Part shown: piece by piece, positions 1 through 11,887 of the stretch | How the letters are laid out: the number at the start of each line of letters is the position of its first letter | How positions within the stretch are numbered: the stretch's first letter is position 1 | NCBI GenBank assembly: GCA_014898415.1 | Contig: RCTD01000005.1 | Location: 1,178,001-1,242,000, forward strand | Origin: Stromatinia cepivora | Lineage: Eukaryota > Ascomycota > Leotiomycetes > Helotiales > Sclerotiniaceae | Length of the DNA stretch: 64,000 nt | Direction of reading: 5' to 3' | Notes under the pieces: model-generated | Database searches by the model: none | What the model saw: only the letters and a program-made list of their open reading frames with translations | Told to the model about the DNA's origin: nothing | Program-made: the position numbers and the translations under genes

Positions 1-155
1 TCGATAATTTTAATGAAATTGAGATGGTACAAGAAGAAGTAGAAGAATTCGAGGAATATTGGGATACTGAAAAAAACTTTAATTTAGAAGTTATAATTGA
101 AGTTATACAGAATGCTTGTTTAGAAGAAGAAAAGTATTTAAAATCAAATGTTTAG
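1..155 (+). pseudogene. gag C-terminal fragment, copy 1
   Basis: This is the last part of a RIP-mutated gag, colinear with 13281-13435 of the intact element. The acidic Glu-rich tail is still readable. The TTTAAAA slippery heptamer and the TAG stop (153-155) survive, while both arms of the downstream stem are mutated. Confidence 0.85.
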
Positions 156-187
156 ATTTCGTTTCTATTTTAAGTATTATATGGGAT

Positions 188-3100
188 ATGAGATTTCTTA
201 ATCTAATCAAGCTTATAGAAGGAAAAGCATTTATTCTTTTCTGCAATTTTTCGAAAAATGGTTACATTTATCGATTAAAAGTATTTATTGATTTTGAAGC
301 AAATGGATTCGCTTTTATTAATACTATACTCTTTACTTGTTTATTTTTTATGTTTAAATCTAGAATTATACCGTTTGAAGTTTCAATTGAAGTTAAAGGG
401 TATAATGGTATATAAGGCTATACTATTATCCATTTCATATTCCTTAATTTAACAATCGATAATTGTGAACAATTTTTTGTCCCTTTCCTTATTATTGAAT
501 TAGGAAGTTATAATATTATTTTAGATAGATTTTGGTTATCAGAGATTCGAGCGAAGTTTGATTGCTTTAATAAATATCTTGAATAATCTAAAGAGAGATT
601 CTGTACCATTTCTTATTCGAATAATCTCTTTGTTATCTAATCATTCTTTTGTAAACAGAAGATCGATCGATTAATCCAACAAAATGTTGATCGATAAGAT
701 GACCAATTCGAAGAATATTGGAATCGAAGAGATTTATAATTGAATAGATCAATTGTAATTGATGATATATAATAAGAATCTTCAAATATAAATATAATAT
801 AGATTTTTGTTGAAAAGGAAAAGGTTCTGATTCCTTTCAAATTCAATCCATTTCCTTCCCAACCAATTATATCACTATTGCAGATCTACAAATATCTTCC
901 TTATATATCGCTCAAAATCCTTGATTTATATGTATTCAAACCCGATAAGTTCTAATTAGAATGCAAGAAAGATGAACAAACTGAATTCTTTACTATTACT
1001 CTGAAAGAACTTGATGATGTAATAAACCTTCAATAGAATGAATAATATATAGAAAAGAGAATACTGACCGCTTTAACTGAATTCAAGAATACAAAAGTTC
1101 GAAAGAAACTCGATCGAGTATTAATCGAAATCAATTCAAAATCTGAAATACCATTTGAATATCGACAATATTATCAAGCTTTTTCCAAATATGAATCAAA
1201 TATTTTGCCTTTTAACCGATCTTATGATTATAAAATCATATTAAAAGGTGAAGGAGAATAAGCTTTGTATTATAATTTGTTTTATAAGATATCCTTAGAA
1301 CAATTGGAAGTTGTTAAAGAATATATTATGGATAATTTCAGCAAAGGTTTTATTGAACTCAATCAAGTTTTTTATATTATATTTATTTTATTCGTTAAAA
1401 AATCTAATGATAATTTGAAGTTCTATATAAACTTCAAATTATTGAATTCCTTAATGTATAAGGATCGATATCCCTTTTCTTTGATTGATAAAACACTTTT
1501 TCGGCTTTCTAATACTAAGATCTTTATCAAATTCGATATTCGTTAAACTTTCTATTATATAAAAATGAATCCTGTTTTGGAAAAATATATTACTTTTTGA
1601 ATCCGATATAGATTATACAAATGCAAGGTTATATTATTCGGATTAACAAATAATCCTGCAATCTATCAATATTATATGAATAATATTCTATTCGATTATC
1701 TAAATATCTTTTATATAATATATTTCGATAATATTCTAATTTATTCCGAGAATAAAGAAGAATATCAAATTTATATTAAATTAATTCTTGAATGATTAGA
1801 AATCGTTGGTTTATAAATGGATCTCAAAAAATATGAATTCAATATTATATATACTAAGTACTTGGATTTTATTATTTTTATTAAAGGAATAAAAATGAAC
1901 TTTGAAAAGATTGAGATAGTTGAGAATTGAATCTTTCCGATAATAATGAAAGGGATTCAATCATTTTTCGGTTTTTACAATTTTTATTGATAGTTTATTA
2001 AGGATTATGGTATAATAACGAAATCTTTTAACGAATTTATTAAAGCAAACGTTAAATTTGTATTCAACGAAATATACCAAAACGTATTCAATATCTTGAA
2101 GAAAAAGCTTATCTCTGTTTCGCTCCTATAATATTATAATCATCGATTCCCTTGTATACTCGAAATAGATGCATCCGATGGAGTAATTACTAATATATTA
2201 TCATAACAGTATAATGAAGATTGATTTCCTATAATTTATTTCTTCAAAATTATGATTGCTACTAAATTGAACTACAAAATTCATAACAAAGAAATATTAT
2301 TAATTATTCGATCTTTCAATTATTAAAAAACAGAACTCGCCGGTTCATTATATAAAATCAAGATTTATACCAACCATAAAACCCTTGAATATTTTATGAC
2401 TACTAAGACTCTCAATACCCAACAAACTTATTAAACAAAAATTTTAACCGATTATAACTTCATCATTATATATCGCCCTAAAAAAGATAATCTTTTTACC
2501 AATATCTTAACCTATCAGATCAACAAATTGGATTTCTAGAACTATACCAAAAAGAAGAATCGCTTCCAATAACTTATTAAAAATAATTAAATTGATACCG
2601 AAATTATAAGAAAAGCCTTACGAAAATACTATTCAAATAAAACAATAATTACTAATATCGATTTGAATGAAATCGTTCCTTAATTCAATTTAATTAATTG
2701 TATTATTAAAATAAATAAAACTATAGATAACTTATTAATATTCAGAATACAAGTTACCCAAAATTATAAGTATATATCATTTCAAAATGACCTTTTATTC
2801 TACAATGATCGTTTGGTAATACCTGATATCGATAACCTTCGAATTTATCTAATTCGTAAAACCCATAATTCCGTTTCCATTATTTATTTTGGTATAAACA
2901 AAACCTACCTTTTATTATCTCAACAATACTACTGATCTAGAATACACAATACCATAACCAAATATATACACAATTGTTACACTTGCAAATACAATTCCGT
3001 TCCATACAATTGTACCCCTAATTTATTATATCCATTTCCGATTCCTAATCGAATATAGCAATATATTATTATAGATTATTACAATTTTAATAAGAATAAA

Positions 3101-4255
3101 TATGGATATAACAATGTTTTAATTATTATTGATCAATTAATGAAGCAAATTATCTCCATACCTTATTACAAATCAATCGATATTCGAATTCAAGTACAAC
3201 TATATCTTTACCACATATATCGATATTATAATCCTTTTGACATTATAATATCGGATTACGGCCCCCAATTTATATTACAGTTCTGAAAGGAATTCAGCCA
3301 AATCTTAGAAACCAATCTCAAACTATCCATTGCTTATTATCCCTAAATCGATAATCAAATTGAGATCTATAATCAATACCTTCAACAATAATTAAAGCCG
3401 TTTGTTAATTATTATCAAAACAATTAGTCAGAATTCTTACCTATAATGGATTACACGCAATTTACTCTTTTATACAATTCTTTAAAAGGGTTCATATCTT
3501 ACAAAACTTTATACAAGTATGCATCGAAATATATATAAGAATAAAAGGAAGATGCTAATAAACCAACAAACGATATAAATATATATAATACCCATATATA
3601 TATAGAACACAATAAATTAGCTTTCATACAAATAAAAGAAGGTCTATTGCATACCCAAACCAAGATATCGAAATCCACAAATATTCATCGATATAAAATC
3701 GATTTCGATATCGGAGATTATATATAACTCAATATAAAAAATTACCCTACCCAAAGACTATCCAAAAAATTGGATTTCCCAATTCAAGAAAGATTCAAGA
3801 TCATTGATCGATCTGGAAACTCTTTCAAGCTTGAACTTCCGATTATAATGAAAATTCATTCTGTTTTCCTTCCAGATCGATTATATAAGATATATAACAA
3901 TCCTTTTTCTAATCAGATATTCGAACTATTTCCGCCTATTAATATAATTAATGATTTGGAATAAAAAATGGAGAAAATTCTAATAATAAAGAAAACACAA
4001 AAAACTTTACTATATAGAGTCTTGTGGTTTAATAGCGATATCAATCTTATCTGGTATCCTGTTTCCGATCTTAAAACATCATTACACCTTTTGCGCGATT
4101 TTCATTTGGTCAATCCAACATTATCTGGTCCTTCTAATCGATTAATCGATTGAATAAAGCTTTATAAAAGCGAAAAGGATAATTATAATTATATGGATAA
4201 TGATTCATTTATGAAATCAAGGGAAAGAAAAGTGTTCTTTAATATAGCAGATTAA
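188..4255 (+). pseudogene. pol polyprotein pseudogene, copy 1
   Basis: This is a RIP-inactivated pol colinear without indels with the intact 1355-codon pol at 13468-17535. The protease, reverse transcriptase, RNase H, integrase and C-terminal chromodomain-like segments can all be followed, but dozens of in-frame stops interrupt them. The short open stretches at 1265-1546 (RT fingers and palm), 3770-3964 and 3968-4153 (C-terminal region) are pieces of this pseudogene, not genes. The initiator and terminator positions are kept (ATG at 188; TAG has become TAA at 4253-4255). No functional product is expected. Confidence 0.92.
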
Positions 4256-4910
4256 ATGTTATAATTTTATAATAGTATGTACATATACAATTATAAAAAG
4301 ATCGAAAACCCATACAAATTAGAGAGAATTTGATCGTATACACACATAACCCAAACTCTATACAATAGACGAACTGCCATCATTAAAACAATACAAAAAC
4401 AATATATTTCAAAAGTTTATATCTATAATCATTTCAAAAATCATGCAAAAGGAAACTTGAATATAATAAAAACGAAATATAATATTACCCCTATCGATTT
4501 CATTCAATTTGGTTGATTTGATCAATTTGGTCGATTAACTTAATCGATTTCGGAATTGATCATATTAACTACCCATTATCACTATACCATAATTCAACTT
4601 CCTTCCCTTTTCTATTAAAGCTTTTTCCTTTCAAAGGTTCCCTAAATCAAAGAGAATACGAATTAATATTAATTTAACCAATTGATAAACGATTTGATTG
4701 ATTTGATCAATTCATTTATCATTTTGGTCAATTTGATCGATTAATTTGATCAATTTGATCAATTTCTAATAAATTGATCAAATCAACCAAAATAATCAAT
4801 CTAATTGATTTAAAGCTTATGAATCTTTACAAAAACTGGTTTCCGATGAAATAATAATGGAATAAAGGAATAAAACGCTTAAGGGTAAGCTTTTCCAAAG
4901 GGGGGGGTAA
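4256..4910 (+). other. 3' untranslated region of copy 1
   Basis: This matches 17536-18200 of the intact copy with RIP changes and about 10 bp net loss. It includes the TTGATCAA-type short repeats and ends in a G-run polypurine tract just before the 3' LTR. No coding potential is seen. Confidence 0.8.
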
Positions 4911-5192
4911 TATCATGAATCATAAACCATAGGAAGCTAATTATGTGATATCTCTTATCTCCTATATCAATTTATGAGCTAATCATCTGTATATATGTAT
5001 TACGAATCATACAATTTAGTATAATAAAATGGTAACCCTAATAACACTTATATATAATCTTGTAGCCCACAAATGGGTATTTGTATATATATATCTAATT
5101 GCTTTTTATAAGCCATAATTCTTCAATTGTAGATTCTAAAGAATATAATTGACCCTGTTTATTCAGCTCTACTACGGCTCTTGTGCGTCACA
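4911..5192 (+). repeat. 3' LTR of copy 1 (282 bp)
   Basis: The LTR begins with a RIP-altered TATCATGAAT (intact: TGTCACGAAT) and ends in TGTGCGTCACA. Its inner half is heavily mutated, while its outermost ~70 bp are almost identical to the intact LTR. The next base starts a truncated LTR of copy 2. Confidence 0.93.
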
Positions 5193-5273
5193 GCTATAAT
5201 TCTTCAATTGTAAATTCTAAAAAATATAATTGATCCTATTTATTCAACTCTATTACAGCTTTTATACATCACA
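5193..5273 (+). repeat. Truncated 5' LTR of copy 2
   Basis: These are the last 81 bp of a 282-bp LTR, aligning with the LTR from the GCCATAGTTC region to its CACA end. It is heavily RIP-mutated, unlike the adjoining outer end of copy 1's LTR. The leader sequence starting TTATCTA follows directly, as in the intact copy. Confidence 0.88.
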
Positions 5274-5451
5274 TTATCTATAATTCATTTACAAGCGTCC
5301 AATCATCTAATAGCCTCTCAAATAATATTTTACTTTAATAATATCTTCTTAAATAAACTTTTACAAATATTACACCCAAAAAAAAAAAAATCTATTCCGA
5401 TCTAATCGACAAAGATATAAACATCTTTAAAAGTGTACCATCACTTTCATA
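5274..5451 (+). other. Leader of copy 2 (decayed primer site and 5' UTR)
   Basis: It corresponds to 11711-11887 of the intact element. The self-complementary primer site has lost pairing through RIP. No ORF is seen. Confidence 0.75.
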
Positions 5452-7001
5452 ATACAACGAACTCCTCCTCCTATACGTTCCAAGCCTTCGAAAGCATATT
5501 CTAAGGAACCTTCTTCTTTTCCTCAATTATTTCAACAACTCTTCGAAGAAAATATGAATATAGGATTGAATAATATTATCATTGAAAGAAAGAAGATTGA
5601 TAAAGAAAAGATTCCAGTGTATAAAACCGATACTCCCAATAATTCAATTGCTTCTTTCAAATCATTATTATAATTACAAAATCTTTATATAATGATTATG
5701 AATTTGAAGGAGGAGAATCGATAATTGGAAGTTATAATAACAATGAATTCTATAATAATACAATCTCCTTTTGAACCCCAAATAATATCTATATAGGTAT
5801 TTAGATCAACAATAATACCTGGGATTCCCTTTATTCCCTTAATCGAAATTCAAGGATCTTTATCTAAGCAAACCTGAAGATCCCGAAATTAAAGGAAGAA
5901 AACTTTGATCAAACAATCTGATCATCCAGAGCCCTTCAAGGATTCTTCTTCCCTTTCAGAAAATGATGATTTATTTAATAATTAAGGGTCCTTTTATTCA
6001 AAAAACCAATCTAACCGATCAAGATCGTATTCCTGTACTAATCACAATTCGCAGTAAGATATATATGCACCAAAACCTACAAATCTTATTACTAAACTTA
6101 ACGACGATATCAAACCTAAAGCTAATTTGTGGCAATTATTGGTCATAGAACGATTCGAACTATATATTATATCACTTAAGAATAAGATACAACATTATAT
6201 ATATATATAATCGATTAAATCGAATCAGAAGTATAAATATATTGTTATACTCTTTATATACGAGTATCCTGACTTACAGCATTCGAATTGGTTGAACAGC
6301 TTATAACGATCTATCGGAACCCGGCTGAAATCGATAATGCTTGTTTTTAATATAAGATATAGATTATGTCTAATACAATTCGATATAGCAATTTCCTAGA
6401 ATAATATAGGAAGTTCAGATTATTTATTATCTATATAGAGATTATTAACAATAAAATCCTATTCAGGGATTTCGAACAGAAGATTTCCGATTTTCTTTTA
6501 TGAATAATAATAATATCTATCAAGGATTATAAGATTACAAAAGAATTCGTGAATATATTTATTAAAATAAATCAAAACGAAGTTTTATTATAAAAACGAA
6601 ATTAATATTATATTAATCAAAAAATCTTTATAATTATTCACAAATCAATAATTATTACAAATTCCTTATAACCCTTTCAGAATTCTAACAGTTTCAATTT
6701 TGGAATCTCTATATTCCCGAAACCATTTCTATTCTGAAATACCTTTTTCGGATATATTAGCCTTGCTATATCCAATAACTATTCGAATTTCAAATGTTCG
6801 TTATTTTTTTCCTTTTTTGGAATAATATATATATCAATACTTTATATCGATAATCTCAATAAAATCAAAATGATACAAAAAAAAGCAAAAGAATTCGAAG
6901 AATATTAGAATACCAAAGAAGACTTCAATTCAGAAGTTACAATTGAAGTTATACAGAATGTTTGTTTAGAAAAAGAAAAGCATTTAAAACCAAATATTTA
7001 G
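5452..7001 (+). pseudogene. gag pseudogene, copy 2
   Basis: RIP-mutated gag aligns with intact gag 11888-13435 with about 2 bp of net indel. The initiator ATG has become ATA at 5452, and many CAA, CAG and TGG codons are now stops. The slippery heptamer before the stop is retained. The open stretch at 5963-6148 is out of frame and is a shadow of the Ser/Arg-rich part. Confidence 0.88.
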
Positions 7002-7033
7002 ATTTTATTTTTATTCTAAATATTATACAGAAT

Positions 7034-10000
7034 ATAAGATTTTTTAATTTAATCAAATTTATAGAAGAAAAAGCATTCACCCTTTTTTGCAATCTTTCGA
7101 AAAATAGTTATATTTATCGATTAAGAACATTTATTAATTCTAAAGCAAATAGATTCGTTTTTATTAATACTATATTCCTTATTTGTTTATTTTCTATATT
7201 TAAATCAAGAATTATATTGTTTGAAGTTTCAATTGAAGTTAAAGAGTATAATAATATATAAGGCTATATTATTATTCATTTTATATTCTTTAATTTAATA
7301 ATTGATAATTATAAACAATCTTTTATTCTTTTCCTTATTATTGAATTAAAGAGTTATAATATTATTTTAGATAGACTTTGGTTATCAAAGATTCGAGCGA
7401 AGTTCGATTGCTTCAATCGATATCTCGAATAATTTAAAGAGAAATCCCATATTATCTTTTATTCGAATAATCTCTTTATTATTTAATTATCTCTTTGCAA
7501 ATGAAAAATTGATTGATTAATTCAACAAGATACTGATCGATGAAATAATCAATTTGAAGAATATTGGAATCGAAAAGATTCATAATTGAATAAATCAATC
7601 ACAATTAATAATATATAATAAAAACCTTCAAATATAAATATAATATAGATTTTTATTGAAAAAAAAGAAATCCTGATTCCTTTTAAATTCAATTTACCCC
7701 TTTTCTAATCAATTATATCATTATTGCAGATCTATAAATACCTCCTTTATATATCACCCGAAATCCTCGATCTATATATATTCAAATCCAATAAATTCTA
7801 ATTAGAATATAAAAAAAATAAACAAACTGAATTCTTTATCATTACTTTGAAAGAATTTGATAATATAATAGATTTCTAATAGAACAAATAATATACAAAA
7901 AAGAAAATATTGATTGTTTTAATCGAATTCAAGAATACAAAAGTTCAAAAGAAACTCGATCAAGTATTAACCGAAATCGATTCAAAATCTGAAATACTAT
8001 TTGAATATCGATAGTATTATTAAACCTTTTTCAAGTATAAATCAAATATCTTATTTTCTAATCGATCTTATAATTATAAAATTATATTGGAAAACAAAAG
8101 AGAACAAATTTTGCATTACAGTCCGCTTTACAAAATATCCTTAGAATAATTGGAAGTTGTTAAAGAATATATTATGGATAATTTCAGTAAAGGTTTTATT
8201 GAATTTAATTAAGCCTTTTATATTATATTTGTTTTATTTATTAAGAAACCCAATAGTAATTTGAAGTTCTGTATAGATTTCAGATTATTGAATTCCTTAA
8301 TGCGTAAAGATCGGTATCCCTTCCTTTTGATCGACAAAACGCTTTTTCGGTTTTCCGATATTAAAGTCTTTACTAAACTCGATATTCATCAAACTTTCTA
8401 TTATATAAGAATGAATCTTGTTTCAGAAGAATATATTATTTTTCGAACCCAATATAGATTATACAAATATAAGATTGTATTATTCGAATTAACGAATAAT
8501 CCCGCAATCTACTAATATTATATGAATAATATTTTATTCGATTATTTAGATATCTTCTATATAATATACCTCGATGATATTCTAATCTATTCTGAAAACA
8601 AAGAAGAATATCAAATTTATATCAAATTAATTCTCAAACAATTAGAAACTATTGATTTATAAATGAATCTCAAGAAATATAAATTTAATATTATATATAC
8701 CAAATATTTGGACTTTATTATCTCTACTAAAAAAGTAGAGATAAATTTTGAAAAGATTGAGGTAATTGAGAATTGAATCTTTTCGATAATAATGAAAGAG
8801 ATTCAATCATTCCTTGGTTTTTGTAATTTTTATTGATAATTCATTAAGGATTATAATATAATAATGAAATCTTTCAACGAATTCATTAAAGCAAACATTA
8901 AATTTGTATTCAATAAAATATACCAAAATGTATTCAATATCTTAAAAAAAAAGCTTATCTCCGCTCCATTCTTCCAATATTATAATCATCGATTCCTTTA
9001 TATATTCGAAACAAATATATCCGATAAAATAATTACTAATATATTATTATAATAGCATAACGAAGATTGATTTTCTGTAATTTATTTCTTCAAAATTATA
9101 ATTATCGTTGAATTAAATTACAAAGTTCATAACAAGGAAATACTATCAATTATTCGATCTTTCAATCATTGGAAAACAAAACTCACTGGTTTATCATATA
9201 AAATCAAGGTTTATATCGATTATAAAGTTCTCAAATATTTCATAATTATTAAAACTTTTAATATCTGACAAACTCATTGGATAAAAATTCTAACCGATTA
9301 TAATTTCATCATTATATATCGCCCTAAAAAAGATAACCCTTTTATCGACATCTTAATCTATTGGATTAATAAATTGAACCTTTAGAATTATATTAAGAAA
9401 AAGAATCGCCTTCAATAGTTTATTAAAGATAATCAAATTGATATCGAAATTATAAGAAAAGCTTTACAAAAATATTATTCAAATGAAATAGCGATTATTA
9501 ATATCAATTTAAATGAAATCGCTTTTCAATTCAATCTAATTAATTATATTATCAAAATAAATAAAACTATAGATAATTTACTAGCACTCAGAATACAAGT
9601 TACCTAAGATTACAAGTATATATCATTCCAAAATAACCTTTTACTCTACAATAACCATCTAATAATACCTAATATCAACAACCTTCGAATTTATCTGATT
9701 TGTGAAACCCATAATTCCGTTTCCATTATTTATTTTGGTATAAACAAAACCTATTTCTTATTATCTCAATAATACTATTAATTCAGAATACATAATATTA
9801 TAATCAGATATATATACAATTGTCATATTTGCAAATACAATTCCATTCCATACAATCATACCCCCGGTTTATTATATCTACTTCCAATTCTTAATCGAAT
9901 ATAGCAATATATTATTATAAATTATTATAACTTTAATAAAGATAAATATGGATATAATAACATTTTAATTATTATTGATTGATTAATAAAGCAAACTATC

Positions 10001-11101
10001 TTTATATTTTGTTATAAATCAATCGATATTTGAATTCAAGTATAATTATATTTTTATTATATATATCGATATTATGATCCCCTTAATATTATAATATCGG
10101 ATTACGATCTTTAATTCATATTATAGTTCTGGAAGGAATTCAGTCAAATTCTAGGAACCGATTTCAAATTATTTATTACTTACCATCCCCAAATCGATGA
10201 TCAAATTGAGATTTATAATCAGTACCTTCAATAATGGTTAAAACTGTTTATTAGCTACTATTAAAACGATTGATCAGAATTCTTATTTATAATGGATTAC
10301 GCGTAATTTACTTTTCTATATAACTCCTTAGGAGGGTTCATATCCTACAAAACTTTATATAAGTATACATCAAAATATACATGGGAATGGAAAGAAGATA
10401 TTAATAAGCCAATAGACGATATGAATATATATGATGCCTGTATATATACAGAATATAATAGATTAGCTTTCATACGAGCAAAAGAAGGTCTATTATATGT
10501 TCAAATCAAGATATCGAAATCCACAAATATTTATTAATGTAAGATCGATTTCGATATCGGAGATTATATATAGTTCAATATAAAGAGTTACTTTATTTAA
10601 AGATTATTCAAAAAACTGAACTTCTTAATTCAAGGAAGATTTAAGATTATTGATCGATCTGGAAGCTTTTTCAAGTTCGAACTTCCGATTATAATAAAAA
10701 TTCATCCTGTTTTCTCTTTAGATCGATTATACAAGGTATATAACGATCCTCTTCCTAATTAGATACTCGAATCATCTTTGTTTATTAATATAACTGGTAA
10801 TTCGGAATGGGAAATGGAAAAGGTCCTAATAGTAAAGAAAGTATAAAAAACCTTATTATATAGAATCTTATGGTTTAATAATAATATCGATTTTATTTGG
10901 TATCCTATTTCCGATTTTAAAATATCATTGTACCTCCTGCGTGATTTTCATCTAGCCAATTCAATGTTGCCTGGTCCTCCCAATTGATTAATTGATTGGA
11001 TAAAGCTTTATGAGAGCGGAAAGGATAATTATAATTATATAGATGATAATTCATTTATAAAATCAAGGGAAAGAAAAGTGTTCTTCAATGCAGCAGATTA
11101 G
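7034..11101 (+). pseudogene. pol pseudogene, copy 2
   Basis: This region is colinear with intact pol (constant offset of 6434 bp) from an ATG-turned-ATA at 7034 to the TAG at 11099-11101. It shows pervasive RIP stops. Residual open stretches are the protease region (6962-7261, partly shifted), RT (8261-8515, still showing the fingers/palm sequence) and RNase H (8864-9052). It is non-functional. Confidence 0.9.
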
Positions 11102-11428
11102 ATATTATGATTTTATGATGGTATATATATATATAATCGTGAAAGGATTGAAAACCTATACAAATTCAAGAGAATTTGATTGTATATATATATGATTTGA
11201 GCTTTATATAACAGACGAGCTGCTACCACCAAGATAATATGAAGGCAATATATTTCAAAAACTTATGTTTATAATCATTTCAAAAATTATGCAAAGGGAA
11301 GTTTGAATATAATAAAAACGAAATATGATATTATCCTTATCGATTTCGTTCAATTTGATTGATTTGATCAATTTGGTCAATTAATTTGATCGATTTCGGA
11401 ATTAATTATATTAATCATTCATTATCAT
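11102..11428 (+). other. First part of copy 2 3' UTR, ending at the copy 3 insertion site
   Basis: It matches 17536 onward of the intact element. It ends in ATCAT (11424-11428), which is repeated at 18482-18486 after copy 3. This is the 5-bp target-site duplication. Confidence 0.9.
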
Positions 11429-11710
11429 TGTCACGAATCGTGAACCATAGGAGGCTAACCACGTGATACCTCTTATCTCCCACGTCCATTGATGAGCTGA
11501 TCGTCCGTGCACATGCGTTACGATTCATGCGATTTAGTATGGTAAAATGGTGACCCTAATAACACATGCGCACAACCCCGCAGCTTACGAATGGGTATTT
11601 GTATATATATATCTAGTCGCTCCTTACGAGCCATAGTTCTTCAGTTGTAGATTCTAAAGAACATAATTGACCCTGTTTATTCAGCTCTACTACGGCTCTT
11701 GTGCGTCACA
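11429..11710 (+). repeat. 5' LTR of copy 3 (282 bp)
   Basis: The LTR starts TGTCACGAAT and ends GCGTCACA, with terminal TG...CA. A TATA box (11602-11611) lies 41 nt before the site 11643-11652 that is complementary to the primer site. Compared with the 3' LTR it has one extra G in the CCCACGTCC stretch. Confidence 0.96.
11602..11611 (+). promoter_or_regulatory. TATA box of the LTR promoter
   Basis: TATATATATA lies in the LTR. The predicted RNA start, inferred from the self-priming complement at 11643, is about 41 nt downstream, an ordinary TATA-to-start distance in fungi. The start itself is inferred. Confidence 0.6.
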
Positions 11711-11712
11711 TT

Positions 11713-11722
11713 ATCTACAACT
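11713..11722 (+). promoter_or_regulatory. Self-complementary primer-binding site
   Basis: ATCTACAACT starts 2 nt after the 5' LTR and is the exact reverse complement of AGTTGTAGAT at 11643-11652 inside the LTR. Tf1/sushi-group Gypsy elements prime reverse transcription with the folded-back 5' end of their own RNA, and this layout fits that. No tRNA-type site beginning TGG is visible at the usual position. Confidence 0.7.
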
Positions 11723-11887
11723 CATTTACAAGCGTCCGGCCATCTGGTGGCCTCCCAAATAATACCTCACTTTAATAATACCTTCTTAGGTGAACTTTTA
11801 CAAACGTTACACCCAGAGGAAGAAGATCTATTCCGACCTAGTCGACGAAGATATAAACACCTTTAGAAGTGTACCATCACTTTCACA

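Larger units (their letters stand above)
1..5192 (+). mobile_element. Ty3/Gypsy copy 1, RIP-degraded, 5' end outside window
   Basis: This is a decayed copy of the 7.05-kb chromovirus-like family whose intact member lies at 11429-18481. It enters the window near the end of gag and runs through pol and the 3' untranslated region to a 3' LTR. Base 1 aligns with 13281 of the intact copy, and this offset holds to the end of pol (4255 against 17535), so more than 4 kb has changed by substitution only. The changes are almost all C-to-T and G-to-A, with CAA-to-TAA and TGG-to-TAG/TGA stops throughout, which is the mark of RIP. It abuts a truncated LTR of copy 2 directly, so it appears to have inserted into copy 2's 5' LTR. 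Its own 5' LTR must lie left of the window. Confidence 0.93.

Noticed and set aside
1265..1546. 93-codon open frame taken alone
   Set aside because: It is a residual open piece of the RIP-ed RT in copy 1, colinear with intact pol, not a separate gene.
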